Shown: positions 28,869 to 36,955 of the stretch, piece by piece
Layout: the number at the start of each line of letters is the position of its first letter
How positions within the stretch are numbered: position 1 is the stretch's first letter
Assembly (NCBI GenBank): GCA_018712435.1
Contig: DVGZ01000034.1
Span: 1-42,202, forward strand
DNA from: Candidatus Caccousia avicola
GTDB taxonomy: Bacteria > Bacillota > Clostridia > Oscillospirales > Acutalibacteraceae
Length of the DNA: 42,202 nt
Direction: 5' to 3'
Made by a program: the position numbers and the translations under genes
The notes under the pieces: generated by a model
What the model was told of the DNA's origin: nothing
Seen by the model: only the letters and a program-made list of their open reading frames with translations
Database searches by the model: none

Positions 28869-30758
28869 ATGAAGTATAACGCGGGACAATGCGACGTAGC
28901 GGTAATCGGAGCCGGACACGCCGGGATCGAGGCAGGGCTGGCTGCGGCCAGACTGGGCTGCCGCACAATTCTATTCACCATCAATATGGACGCGGTGGGA
29001 AACTGCCCGTGCAACCCGTCGATCGGCGGAACGGCAAAGGGGCACCTTGTGCGGGAGATTGACGCGCTGGGCGGCGAGATGGGCCGGGCGGCAGACGCCG
29101 CGGCGCTGCAAAGCAGAATGCTGAATTTGGGTAAGGGTCCGGCGGTGCATTCGCTGCGCGCACAGATTGACCGTCGCGAGTATAGCAAGATCATGAAACG
29201 CACCTTGGAGTTGCAGGATAACCTTCTTCTGAAGCAGGCGGAGATCGTTTCGCTGGACAGGGAGGGGGAGGACTGGCTCCTGACGACGCGGCTTGAAGCA
29301 CAGTATCGGGCAAAGACTGTCATTTTGGCAACGGGAACGTTTCTCGCGGGAAAAATCTATGTGGGGGACGTGTCCTATGAGAGCGGGCCGGACGGATTGT
29401 TCCCGGCGGCGTTTTTGAGCGAATCCTTACAAAAGCTGGGTCTTTCCCTGCGCCGGTTCAAAACGGGAACGCCCGCGCGCGTGCTGCGGAGAAGCATTGA
29501 CTTTTCCGATCTGGAGGTGCAGAAGGGAGACGAGCCGCCGGAGCCGTTTTCCTACGATACGGAACCGGGTGCGGTGCAGAACCGCGCGGTGTGCCATGTC
29601 TCCTGGACCAATGAGGAGACAAAGCGTGTGATTCTCGCGAACCTGGATCGCTCGCCGCTGTATGGCGGAAAGATCGAGGGCGTGGGGCCGCGCTATTGTC
29701 CGAGCATTGAGGACAAGATTGTTCGGTTTGCGGATAAGGAGCGGCACCAGCTTTTCATTGAGCCGTGCGGACTGGATACCGAGGAAATGTATTTGCAGGG
29801 TATGAGCAGCAGCTTGCCGGAGGACGTGCAGGTGGCGTTTTACCACACGATCCCCGGTTTGGAGCATGTGGAGATCATGCGTCCGGCGTATGCGATTGAG
29901 TATGACTGCGTGGATCCGCAGCAGATGGACGCGACACTGGAATTCAAGGATCTGCCCGGCCTTTACGGAGCAGGTCAGTTCAACGGCAGTTCCGGTTATG
30001 AGGAAGCGGCGGCGCAGGGGTTGATCGCGGGCATCAACGCGGCTCTGCGCGTGCATGGAAAGGAACCGCTTTTGTTGGATCGCGCCAGCTCGTACATTGG
30101 AACGCTGATTGACGATCTGGTGACGAAGGGAGTCAGCGATCCGTACCGTATGATGACGTCGCGGAGTGAGTACCGGCTGATTCTGCGTCAGGACAACGCG
30201 GACGAGCGGTTGACACCCACAGGACGCAAAATTGGTCTGATTTCGGACGAACGCTGGGCGCGCTTTACGAAAAAGGAAGAGCAAAAGAAAATAGAGCGTG
30301 CGCGCGCGGAAAAGACAGTCATTGCGCCGGGCGAGGAAGTTAATGCCATTTTGGAGCGGTGCGGGACGGCTCCGCTCAAGACAGGGGCGAAGCTGGCGGA
30401 GCTGCTGCGTCGGCCGGAACTGAATTATGAGGTATTAGCGCCGGTAGATTCGACGCGCCCGGAGTTTTCCACCGCAATCTTTGAGAATGTGGAAATCGAA
30501 CTCAAGTATGAAGGATACATCAAGCGGCAGAAGGCGGACGTTGCAGAAGTGCGCCGACTGGAAGAACGCCGCCTGCCGCAGGACGCGGACTATGAGTCGA
30601 TTCAGGGCTTGCGCATGGAAGCGAGGGAGAAGCTGAAAAAGATCCGTCCGATCTCGGTGGGACAGGCTTCCCGGATCAGTGGAGTCAGCCCGGCGGATAT
30701 TTCTGTTTTGTTGATCTGGCTTTCGCAGAGAGGAAAGGAAAGCGGGGGAGAGCAATGA
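28869..30758 (+). CDS. mnmG: tRNA uridine 5-carboxymethylaminomethyl modification enzyme MnmG
   Basis: 629 residues. The FAD-binding N-terminus reads VAVIGAGHAGIEAGLAAARL. The GidA signatures include GNCPCNPSIGGTAKGHLVRE, LPGLYGAGQFNGSSGYEEAA and MMTSRSEYRLILRQDNAD. It partners with MnmE, using FAD and NADH in wobble-uridine modification. Its stop overlaps the rsmG start by 4 bp. Confidence 0.96.
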   Translation: MKYNAGQCDVAVIGAGHAGIEAGLAAARLGCRTILFTINMDAVGNCPCNPSIGGTAKGHLVREIDALGGEMGRAADAAALQSRMLNLGKGPAVHSLRAQIDRREYSKIMKRTLELQDNLLLKQAEIVSLDREGEDWLLTTRLEAQYRAKTVILATGTFLAGKIYVGDVSYESGPDGLFPAAFLSESLQKLGLSLRRFKTGTPARVLRRSIDFSDLEVQKGDEPPEPFSYDTEPGAVQNRAVCHVSWTNEETKRVILANLDRSPLYGGKIEGVGPRYCPSIEDKIVRFADKERHQLFIEPCGLDTEEMYLQGMSSSLPEDVQVAFYHTIPGLEHVEIMRPAYAIEYDCVDPQQMDATLEFKDLPGLYGAGQFNGSSGYEEAAAQGLIAGINAALRVHGKEPLLLDRASSYIGTLIDDLVTKGVSDPYRMMTSRSEYRLILRQDNADERLTPTGRKIGLISDERWARFTKKEEQKKIERARAEKTVIAPGEEVNAILERCGTAPLKTGAKLAELLRRPELNYEVLAPVDSTRPEFSTAIFENVEIELKYEGYIKRQKADVAEVRRLEERRLPQDADYESIQGLRMEAREKLKKIRPISVGQASRISGVSPADISVLLIWLSQRGKESGGEQ

Positions 30759-31462
30759 CTGAGTTTCAGGAAAAGCTGGCGGAATTATTTTCCGCATATG
30801 AGATACCCGCAGGGGAGAAGCAGTTGGCCGCACTGAAACGGTACGCGGAGCTGTTGTGTGAATGGAACGAGAAAATGAATCTGACCGCGATTGTGGATCC
30901 GGAAGGAATTCGCGTGAAGCATTTTCTGGACAGTGCGCTGGCGCTGCGGTATTTGCAGATTTCCGGCAAAGTGATTGATGTAGGGACAGGAGCAGGGTTC
31001 CCGGGAATTGTATGGGGGATTCTGCGGCCTGAGTTGGAAATTACATTGCTGGACAGTTTACAGAAGCGTTTGACGTTTTTGGAAACGGTGTGTCGGGAGC
31101 TTGGCGTGAATGCAAAATTGGTGCATGCGCGCGCGGAGGAAGCAGGACGCGATCCGGCGCTGCGGGGGAAATTTGACTGCGCGACGGCGCGTGCGGTTGC
31201 CGGAATGAATGTGCTGTGCGAATACTGTATGCCGTTTGTGAAAACGGGAGGGATCTTTGCGGCATTGAAGGGACCGCAGATGGAAGAAGAAATGCAAAAG
31301 GCCGGACGGGCGGTGAAGCTGCTCGGCGGGCAGGTGGAGCGAGTGGAATCGTATGAACTGCCGGGAGGGGATCAAAGGCGGTTGGCGATCGTTCGCAAGA
31401 AGGGGCCAACAGGGAAGGAGTATCCCCGGCATGGGGGGAAGATCAAGAAAGCTCCGCTTTAA
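30755..31462 (+). CDS. rsmG: 16S rRNA m7G527 methyltransferase RsmG
   Basis: 235 residues with the SAM-binding motif VIDVGTGAGFPGIVW, preceded by WNEKMNLTAI and followed by LLDSLQKRLTFLE, all typical of RsmG (GidB). It methylates N7 of G527 in 16S rRNA. It is coupled to mnmG by an ATGA overlap. The R2 element begins right after its stop codon. Confidence 0.95.
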   Translation: MTEFQEKLAELFSAYEIPAGEKQLAALKRYAELLCEWNEKMNLTAIVDPEGIRVKHFLDSALALRYLQISGKVIDVGTGAGFPGIVWGILRPELEITLLDSLQKRLTFLETVCRELGVNAKLVHARAEEAGRDPALRGKFDCATARAVAGMNVLCEYCMPFVKTGGIFAALKGPQMEEEMQKAGRAVKLLGGQVERVESYELPGGDQRRLAIVRKKGPTGKEYPRHGGKIKKAPL

Positions 31463-31975
31463 AGCAGGCAGACTGAGCCTGTACGCAGCGGCCCGCGCGG
31501 CAGCGGTGTGAAAATGGTTTTGCCCGGCGGCGCGGGACAGTCTCGTTATGCTCCCGGCGATTTTCTTTTTTGTCGCTCAGGCCGCGACGGGCCCCTACTT
31601 TCTTTACGAAAAGAAAGTAGGCAAAGATTCGCGAGGGGCTTTGCCCCTTCGAACCCCACGCTTTCTTTTCTACGTTAGGTTTGCGAACCCTTTCCCGCGT
31701 CACGGCCGGCCAAATTTGCGCTGACGCGCAAGACTGGCCGGCTGGTGGGGGAATCTCCCAAAATTAGCGTGGGAATAATTTTGGGAGATTCCGTGGGTTG
31801 GGGAACGGCCCTACAGGGGCTTGCGGCGAAACTCCGGGCTGCTGAAGCGTAATTTTCCGGGCGGAGCCCGCGAAATTATGCTTCAGACCGCGAACTGGCG
31901 ATAGCCAGGGCGCGAGGTTTTCCGGGCGAAGCCCGCGAAATTATGCTTCAGACCGACGATTGGCGCAGGCAGGCG
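31463..31975 (+). repeat. structured repeat R2, copy B (contiguous form)
   Basis: The uninterrupted version of the element seen at 16885-17935. It has the left block with AGACTG...CAGTCT (31470-31543), then CCTACTTTCTTT/AAAGAAAGTAGG (31594-31621), AGGGGC/GCCCCT, GCCGGCCA/TGGCCGGC, and a 17-bp stem (31750-31766 with 31776-31792). The loop GCGTGGG of that stem (31767-31773) is complementary to CCCACGC at 31655-31661. One and a half units of the 131-bp repeat follow. No coding frame accounts for the conservation. Confidence 0.8.
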
Positions 31976-32036
31976 ACAAGAGATTTAATCTGCAAAGCGC
32001 CGCAGACAATTTGCAAGAATTACAAAGCAATACAAG

Positions 32037-32077
32037 ACCCGGGCAGACTTTTATGATGGAGATCTGCTCGGGTTTTT
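32037..32077 (+). terminator. intrinsic terminator downstream of R2 copy B
   Basis: ACCCGGGCAGA, a 15-base loop, then TCTGCTCGGGT with one G-T pair, followed by TTTTC. It works only in the plus direction. No protein gene lies between it and rsmG 575 bp upstream, so it probably ends a transcript that includes the R2 element. Confidence 0.75.
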
Positions 32078-32286
32078 CTTATATTTGTTTTTCGTTAAAG
32101 CGATTTTGCTCTTGTGTTTATTTTTGCAGCTTGGATGGGATTTTGATATGCGAAGATGTAGTTTAGAGAGACGTGCTTATTTTCGGAAATTTGTTTTATC
32201 CGAAAAAGAGGGGATCTCAACAGACCCAAAAGAGATTTTTGGGGCTTTTGGCTTTTCTCCGGTATCGTATTTTAAAAAAACAAAAA

Positions 32287-32302
32287 AGTTTCATGTGAAA
32301 CA
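32287..32302. promoter_or_regulatory. parS-like ParB binding site 2
   Basis: On the minus strand TGTTTCACATGAAACT, one base from the site at 18216 and two from the parS consensus. It lies in the 1.2-kb gap before noc. Confidence 0.65.
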
Positions 32303-32400
32303 TTTGCTTTTTTTCTGGACTTGCATGTGGGGGAGGGAGGAGGAGAAAAAAGCAAAACTTTGACGAAAGTAGTCAGAAAATATGGAGAGAAATAGGGACG

Positions 32401-32541
32401 GTGCTGTCGTATATAGATTTAGAGTCAAAATATAAGCTGCTGTATATTGGTTTAGCATTAAAGGTGAGAACTGTCGTGCCAAAGGTTAGTCCAACGTAAA
32501 AACAAGAGTTGTTGCGCGCAGATTTAGCGTCAGGGTGCGGT
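32401..32541. repeat. degenerate 35-bp tandem repeat, four units
   Basis: Units begin near 32401, 32436, 32470 and 32506. Each contains a CTGTCGT-like start and a TTTAG(C/A)(G/A)TCA-like core about 15 bases later (for example GATTTAGAGTCAAAAT, GGTTTAGCATTAAAGG, GATTTAGCGTCAGGGT). They are strongly diverged. The rest of 32078-32640 shows one parS-like site and no supported gene. Confidence 0.5.
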
Positions 32542-32679
32542 CTGCTTTTTCTTGTCTCGACACCTGCTGAGGGAAACTTTACCTTTTGTTTTTGGTCGCT
32601 CATACTGTGACAAATTCCTCTTTTGAAATAGGGTATGATAAAGAAAACAAAGGAAGTTTTCCACCAAGGAGGGTTTATC

Positions 32680-33543
32680 ATGTGGAATCATCAGGATAAA
32701 AAGAAACTCATCCAGCTTCCGCCCGATACGATCCACCCCAACCCCGCGCAGCCGCGGACAAGCTTTGACCCTGATTCCCTGTCTGAGCTGGCGGACAGTA
32801 TCCGCCAGAACGGGCTTTTGCAGCCGCTCACGGTGCGCCGCACACCGACGGGGGAATATCAGCTGATTGCCGGGGAACGGCGGCTTCGGGCGTGCAAGCT
32901 TGCCGGTCTTTCTCTTGTTCCGTGTGTGGTGTCCTCCTGCGATTCCCGGCAGAGCGCGATCCTCGCCATGCTGGAAAATTTGCAGCGCCGCGACCTTGGC
33001 GTTTTTGAGGAAGCGGAGGGGTTGCGCCGCCTTGTGGAGGAGTGGGGCGTTACCCAGGAGGAAGCGGCGGCCCGGCTTGGAAAAAGCCAGTCCAGCATTG
33101 CAAACAAGCTTCGTCTCCTGCGGCTGGGCTCGGAGGAGAGGGAAATCATTACCCGCGCCGGTCTGACGGAACGCCATGCCCGCGCGGTTCTGCGCCTGGA
33201 CAAGCAGGAGGATCGTCTTGCTGCTCTCAAATGGGTGGAGGAGCAGCAGTTGAATGTTGCGCAGACCGAAGCCTACATTGCTCAGCTGATTGAGCCTGCC
33301 CCCAAAGCGGAGAAGGGACAAAAGAAAAAGAAAACCGTGCTGGTGCGCGACGTTCGTCTCTTTATGAATACCATCCACCACGCCGTGGATGTGATGAAGC
33401 AGAGCGGGATCGGCGCGCAGAGCTGGAAACGGGAGACGGAGGAATATCTGGAATATGTGGTGCGCATACCGCGATCGGAAGCGTCCGGCTCCGCGCCGCT
33501 CAGTCTCGTCAAGGGGGAGGGGAAGAAAGCCGCGCAAGGATGA
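32680..33543 (+). CDS. noc: ParB-family nucleoid occlusion protein (Noc-like)
   Basis: 287 residues of the ParB/Spo0J family: LADSIRQNGLLQPLTVRRTP, GERRLRACKLAG, ENLQRRDL, then the helix-turn-helix (WGVTQEEAAARLGKSQSSIA). It lies between rsmG and soj, the place of noc in Bacillus. Noc binds DNA and blocks division over the nucleoid. It lacks an obvious N-terminal amphipathic membrane helix (MWNHQDKKKLIQLPPD), so the Noc assignment rests on position. AAGGAGG lies before ATG 32680. A second ParB is encoded at 34511. Confidence 0.85.
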   Translation: MWNHQDKKKLIQLPPDTIHPNPAQPRTSFDPDSLSELADSIRQNGLLQPLTVRRTPTGEYQLIAGERRLRACKLAGLSLVPCVVSSCDSRQSAILAMLENLQRRDLGVFEEAEGLRRLVEEWGVTQEEAAARLGKSQSSIANKLRLLRLGSEEREIITRAGLTERHARAVLRLDKQEDRLAALKWVEEQQLNVAQTEAYIAQLIEPAPKAEKGQKKKKTVLVRDVRLFMNTIHHAVDVMKQSGIGAQSWKRETEEYLEYVVRIPRSEASGSAPLSLVKGEGKKAAQG

Positions 33544-33571
33544 GTGAAACAGAAAATACATAGGAAACAGG

Positions 33572-33612
33572 GCCGCGAGATCTCCGGATACGGAAGATCT
33601 CGCGGCTTTTTT
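33572..33612 (+). terminator. terminator after noc
   Basis: GCCGCGAGATCT (33572-33583) pairs with AGATCTCGCGGC (33595-33606), then TTTTTT. A strong intrinsic terminator between noc and soj. Confidence 0.92.
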
Positions 33613-33616
33613 GCGT

Positions 33617-33632
33617 TGTTCCACGTGGAACA
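33617..33632. promoter_or_regulatory. parS-like perfect palindrome (site 3)
   Basis: TGTTCCACGTGGAACA is a fully symmetric 16-mer with the parS core CCACGTG(G/A)AACA, one base from known parS variants. It sits between the noc terminator and the soj promoter. Confidence 0.8.
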
Positions 33633-33686
33633 ATGAAAATTCTTTGCTCCGGCAGGGAAATATAGCTTTATTCCCGCCGGAAAGCG

Positions 33687-33695
33687 TGTTATAAT
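33687..33695 (+). promoter_or_regulatory. extended -10 promoter of soj-parB
   Basis: TGTTATAAT gives a TGn-extended -10 (TATAAT at 33690-33695). The -35 candidate TTTATT at 33667 is weak. It lies 22 bp before the soj start and 55 bp after the palindromic parS, so ParB bound there could affect it. Confidence 0.65.
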
Positions 33696-33716
33696 AAGGC
33701 GGAGGGAGGGAAGCCA

Positions 33717-34478
33717 ATGGGTAAAATTATCGCAATCGCCAACCAGAAGGGCGGGGTCGGAAAGACGACCACGGCGGTCAATCTGGCGGCCGCGCTGGGT
33801 CTGGAAGGCAAAAAAACGCTGCTTGTGGACGTGGATCCGCAGGGAAACAGCTCAAGCGGCGTCGGCGTGGATCGCCGGAAACAACAGAACACGGTTTATA
33901 ACGTTTTTCTGGGGGAAGTAAAGGCTCAGGATGTGATTGTTCACACCGGGTTTGACAAGCTGGATCTCATTCCCTCAAGTATGGATCTTGCCGGGGCGGA
34001 GATCGAACTTGTCGAGCGCGATCACCGGGAGGCCATTCTGCGCACGGCCTTGGCTCCTCTGCGGGAAACCTATGACTATATACTGATCGACTGCCCGCCC
34101 TCACTCTCGATCATCACGACAAACGCTCTGTGTGCGGCGGACACGCTGCTGATCCCGATCCAGTGCGAATATTACGCGCTGGAGGGTCTTTCGCAGCTGA
34201 TGAATACGGTGCGCCGCGTCAAGAGACAGTATAACGATCAATTGGAGATTGAGGGCGTGCTGCTGACTATGTACGACGGCCGTCTGAATCTGACACAGCA
34301 GGTGGTCGAGGAGGTCAAAAAGTATTTTCCGCGCAAGGTGTTTTCCACCGTGGTACCGCGCGGCGTCCGTCTCTCCGAGGCTCCCAGCTTCGGTAAGCCG
34401 ATCCAGTATTACGACAAGAGCGGCAAGGGCAGCGTCGCCTATAACGCGCTGGCAAAGGAAATCTTGAAAAACCGCTGA
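33717..34478 (+). CDS. soj: chromosome partitioning ATPase ParA/Soj
   Basis: 253 residues. Deviant Walker A IANQKGGVGKTTTAVNLAAA near the start, Walker A' LLVDVDPQGNSSSG, and Walker B YDYILIDCPPSLSIIT. It dimerises on DNA with ATP, acts with ParB in origin segregation, and in Bacillus regulates DnaA. GGAGGGAGGG precedes the ATG. parB follows 32 bp later in the same transcript. Confidence 0.96.
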   Translation: MGKIIAIANQKGGVGKTTTAVNLAAALGLEGKKTLLVDVDPQGNSSSGVGVDRRKQQNTVYNVFLGEVKAQDVIVHTGFDKLDLIPSSMDLAGAEIELVERDHREAILRTALAPLRETYDYILIDCPPSLSIITTNALCAADTLLIPIQCEYYALEGLSQLMNTVRRVKRQYNDQLEIEGVLLTMYDGRLNLTQQVVEEVKKYFPRKVFSTVVPRGVRLSEAPSFGKPIQYYDKSGKGSVAYNALAKEILKNR

Positions 34479-34510
34479 CCAAAACGGGTTTCTCAGAGAG
34501 GGGAGATTGA

Positions 34511-35368
34511 ATGGCAGCCAAAAAAGGCGGGCTGGGCAAGGGCCTGGACGCCATCTTTTCAGAAAACGATATAGAGGATAAAAATTCCGCCGTTGCGATA
34601 AAAATCGGGGATATCGAGCCGAACCGCGACCAGCCCCGGAAAAACTTCGACGATGAATCCATCGCCGAGCTGGCGGATTCCATTTCCAAGCACGGCGTTT
34701 TGCAGCCGCTTCTGGTGCGTCCCATCATTGGGGGAGGCTACCAGATCGTGGCAGGAGAACGCCGCTGGCGTGCCGCCCGTATGGCGGGCGTGCAGGAGGT
34801 TCCGGCTGTAGTGCGGGATCTCACGGACAGCGAAGTGATGCAGCTGGCCCTGATCGAAAACTTGCAGCGCGAGGATCTGAATCCGCTGGAAGAAGCGGGC
34901 GGTTATCAGGCGCTGATCGAGGAATACGGCTTCACGCAGGAGGACATTGCCCGCACGGTGGGACGATCCCGCCCCGCCGTGGCGAACGCGCTCCGTCTGC
35001 TTTCCCTGCCGGAGGATATCCGCGCCATGGTGCAGGACGGCACAATTTCCGCGGGTCATGCGCGCACACTGCTGGCGTTCCCGGACGAGGAATCCATGCG
35101 CCGCGCCGCCAAGCTGATCGTGGAGCAGGATTTGACTGTGCGGCAGCTGGAAAAAATGTCGCAGGACGCGCGCGGAGTGGAGCAGGAGCCGAAGCGCCAG
35201 CCGCCCAAGCGCCGTATGCCGTATTACGACGAGGTTGAGCTGGCTCTGCATGAGCACCTGGGCCGCCGTGTTTCCGTCAAGGGAAATAAGAAAAAGGGAA
35301 CGCTATTGATTGAATTTTACGGCGAAGAGGATCTTTCGGAGCTGATCAAGCTGTTTGAGGATCGCTGA
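34511..35368 (+). CDS. parB: chromosome partitioning protein ParB/Spo0J
   Basis: 285 residues. It starts MAAKKGGLGKGLDAIFSEN, the classic ParB N-terminus. The CTP-binding box GERRWRAARMAG and ENLQREDLNPLEEA are present, along with the helix-turn-helix YGFTQEDIARTVGRSRPAVA and a C-terminal dimer domain rich in Lys/Arg then acidic residues. It binds parS and slides as a CTP clamp. It clearly differs from the shorter-motif paralogue at 32680, which lacks this N-terminus. Confidence 0.96.
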   Translation: MAAKKGGLGKGLDAIFSENDIEDKNSAVAIKIGDIEPNRDQPRKNFDDESIAELADSISKHGVLQPLLVRPIIGGGYQIVAGERRWRAARMAGVQEVPAVVRDLTDSEVMQLALIENLQREDLNPLEEAGGYQALIEEYGFTQEDIARTVGRSRPAVANALRLLSLPEDIRAMVQDGTISAGHARTLLAFPDEESMRRAAKLIVEQDLTVRQLEKMSQDARGVEQEPKRQPPKRRMPYYDEVELALHEHLGRRVSVKGNKKKGTLLIEFYGEEDLSELIKLFEDR

Positions 35369-35377
35369 GAATTACCC

Positions 35378-35540
35378 AGGGCTTGTTTGAAAATAAGAGG
35401 AAATGCCGGATTTTTTCTCAGAGCGAGGAGCTTTCCAGGAAAAAAGCGCAGGAATCCTTGCTGGATTCCGAGCATTTTTGACGCAGAAAACTGCCGCTAT
35501 GGGGAAAAAGACGGTGATTATGATTTTTCAAACAACCCTT
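35378..35540. mobile_element. MITE-like element with terminal inverted repeats
   Basis: AGGGCTTGTTTGAAAAT (35378-35394) and its imperfect inverse ATTTTTCAAACAACCCT (35523-35539) bound 128 bp without a gene. Such GGG-TTGTTTGAAAA ends resemble those of IS5-type elements, an impression from memory. It lies between parB and serS. No clear target duplication is seen. Confidence 0.5.
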
Positions 35541-35593
35541 AGTAAGCTTGCCAAAATACAGATATTTCAAGAGACAGAGGAGATAGAAAGACT

Positions 35594-36883
35594 ATGATCG
35601 ACATCAAATTGATCCGCAGCAACCCCGATCTGGTGAAGGCCAACATCAAAAAGCGCGAAATGAACCTGGATTCCGTCGTTGACGAGATCCTGGAGCTGGA
35701 CGCGAAGCGCCGCGAGCTGACCGGCAGCACCGAGGCCATGAAGGCGGAGCAAAACGCCTGCACGAAGAAGATCCCCGCCATGAAGAAGGCAGGCGAGGAC
35801 GTGGCCCCCGTGATGGCGGAGATGAAGGCCCTTTCCGAGAAGATCAAGGCGGCTGACGCTGATCTCAGCGCGATTGAGGAAAAGCAGAAGGAGCTGATGC
35901 TCGGCCTGCCGAACATGCCCGACGAGGACGTTGTGGCGGGCGGCAAGGAGCAGAATGTTCCGGTGCATTATTTTGGCGAGCAGCCGAAGTTTGATTTTGA
36001 GCCGAAGAATCATGTCGACCTGTGCGAGAGTCTGGGCATGATCGATTATCCTCGCGGCGCGAAGGTTGGCGGCAACGGCGCGTGGATCTATCGCGGAGCG
36101 GGCGCACGTCTGGAATGGGCGCTGCTGAACTTCTTTGTGAACGAGCACCTCGCGGACGGCTACGAGCTGATCCTGCCGCCGCACATGCTCAACTATGAGT
36201 GCGGCTATGTGGCTGGCCAGTTCCCGAAGTTCGCGGAGGAGGTTTACTGGATCCAGAATCCCACGTCCGCCGATAAGAAATTCATGCTGCCGACGGCGGA
36301 GACGGTGCTGGTCAACCTGCACCGCGACGAGATCCTCTCCGAGGACGAGCTGCCGAAGAAGTTTATCGCCTACACGCCGTGCTATCGCCGTGAGGCGGGC
36401 AGCTACCGCGCTGAGGAGCGCGGCATGATCCGCGGCCACCAGTTCAACAAGGTGGAGATGGTACAGTACACCACCGAGGAAGGCTCCGACGCCGCGTTTG
36501 AGGAGCTGGTCGGCAAGGCGGAGCGTCTGGTTCAGGAGCTGGGCCTGCATTACCGTCTGAGCAAGCTTGCCGCCGGCGACTGCTCGTTCTCCATGGCGAA
36601 AACGTATGACATTGAGGTCTGGATCCCGAGCATGGGCATTTACAAGGAGGTCAGCTCCGCGTCCAACGCCCGCGACTACCAGGCACGCCGCGGCAACATC
36701 AAGTACCGTGGGGCCGACAAGAAGCTGCACTTTGCGCACACGCTGAACGCGTCCGGTCTTGCCACCAGCCGCGTGATGCCCGCGATTGTCGAGCAGTTCC
36801 AGAACGCCGACGGCAGCGTCACCGTGCCGGAGGTTCTCAGAAAATATATGGGCGGCCAGGAAGTCATTTTGCCGGTGAAATAA
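35594..36883 (+). CDS. serS: seryl-tRNA synthetase
   Basis: 429 residues. An N-terminal coiled-coil arm binds tRNA-Ser (MIDIKLIRSNPDLVKANIKK to about residue 105). The class II catalytic core has motif 2 YRAEERGMIRGHQFNKVEM and motif 3 NASGLATSRVMPAIVEQFQ. It charges tRNA-Ser. GAGGAG lies before the ATG. No T-box leader is seen upstream; the space is filled by the MITE-like element. Confidence 0.96.
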   Translation: MIDIKLIRSNPDLVKANIKKREMNLDSVVDEILELDAKRRELTGSTEAMKAEQNACTKKIPAMKKAGEDVAPVMAEMKALSEKIKAADADLSAIEEKQKELMLGLPNMPDEDVVAGGKEQNVPVHYFGEQPKFDFEPKNHVDLCESLGMIDYPRGAKVGGNGAWIYRGAGARLEWALLNFFVNEHLADGYELILPPHMLNYECGYVAGQFPKFAEEVYWIQNPTSADKKFMLPTAETVLVNLHRDEILSEDELPKKFIAYTPCYRREAGSYRAEERGMIRGHQFNKVEMVQYTTEEGSDAAFEELVGKAERLVQELGLHYRLSKLAAGDCSFSMAKTYDIEVWIPSMGIYKEVSSASNARDYQARRGNIKYRGADKKLHFAHTLNASGLATSRVMPAIVEQFQNADGSVTVPEVLRKYMGGQEVILPVK

Positions 36884-36898
36884 ATATTTTATCTGCGC

Positions 36899-36928
36899 AG
36901 CCGGGCCCGGAACAGGGCCCGGCTTTTT
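36899..36928 (+). terminator. terminator after serS
   Basis: AGCCGGGCCC-GGAACA-GGGCCCGGCT followed by TTTT, 15 bp after the serS stop. Confidence 0.92.
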
Positions 36929-36955
36929 CCACACGAAAGGAAGTGTTTGTGGAAA

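Noticed and set aside
32085..32363. 92-codon plus-strand frame before noc
   Set aside because: Covers the second parS-like site, follows a terminator directly, and has no ribosome binding site or recognisable product.
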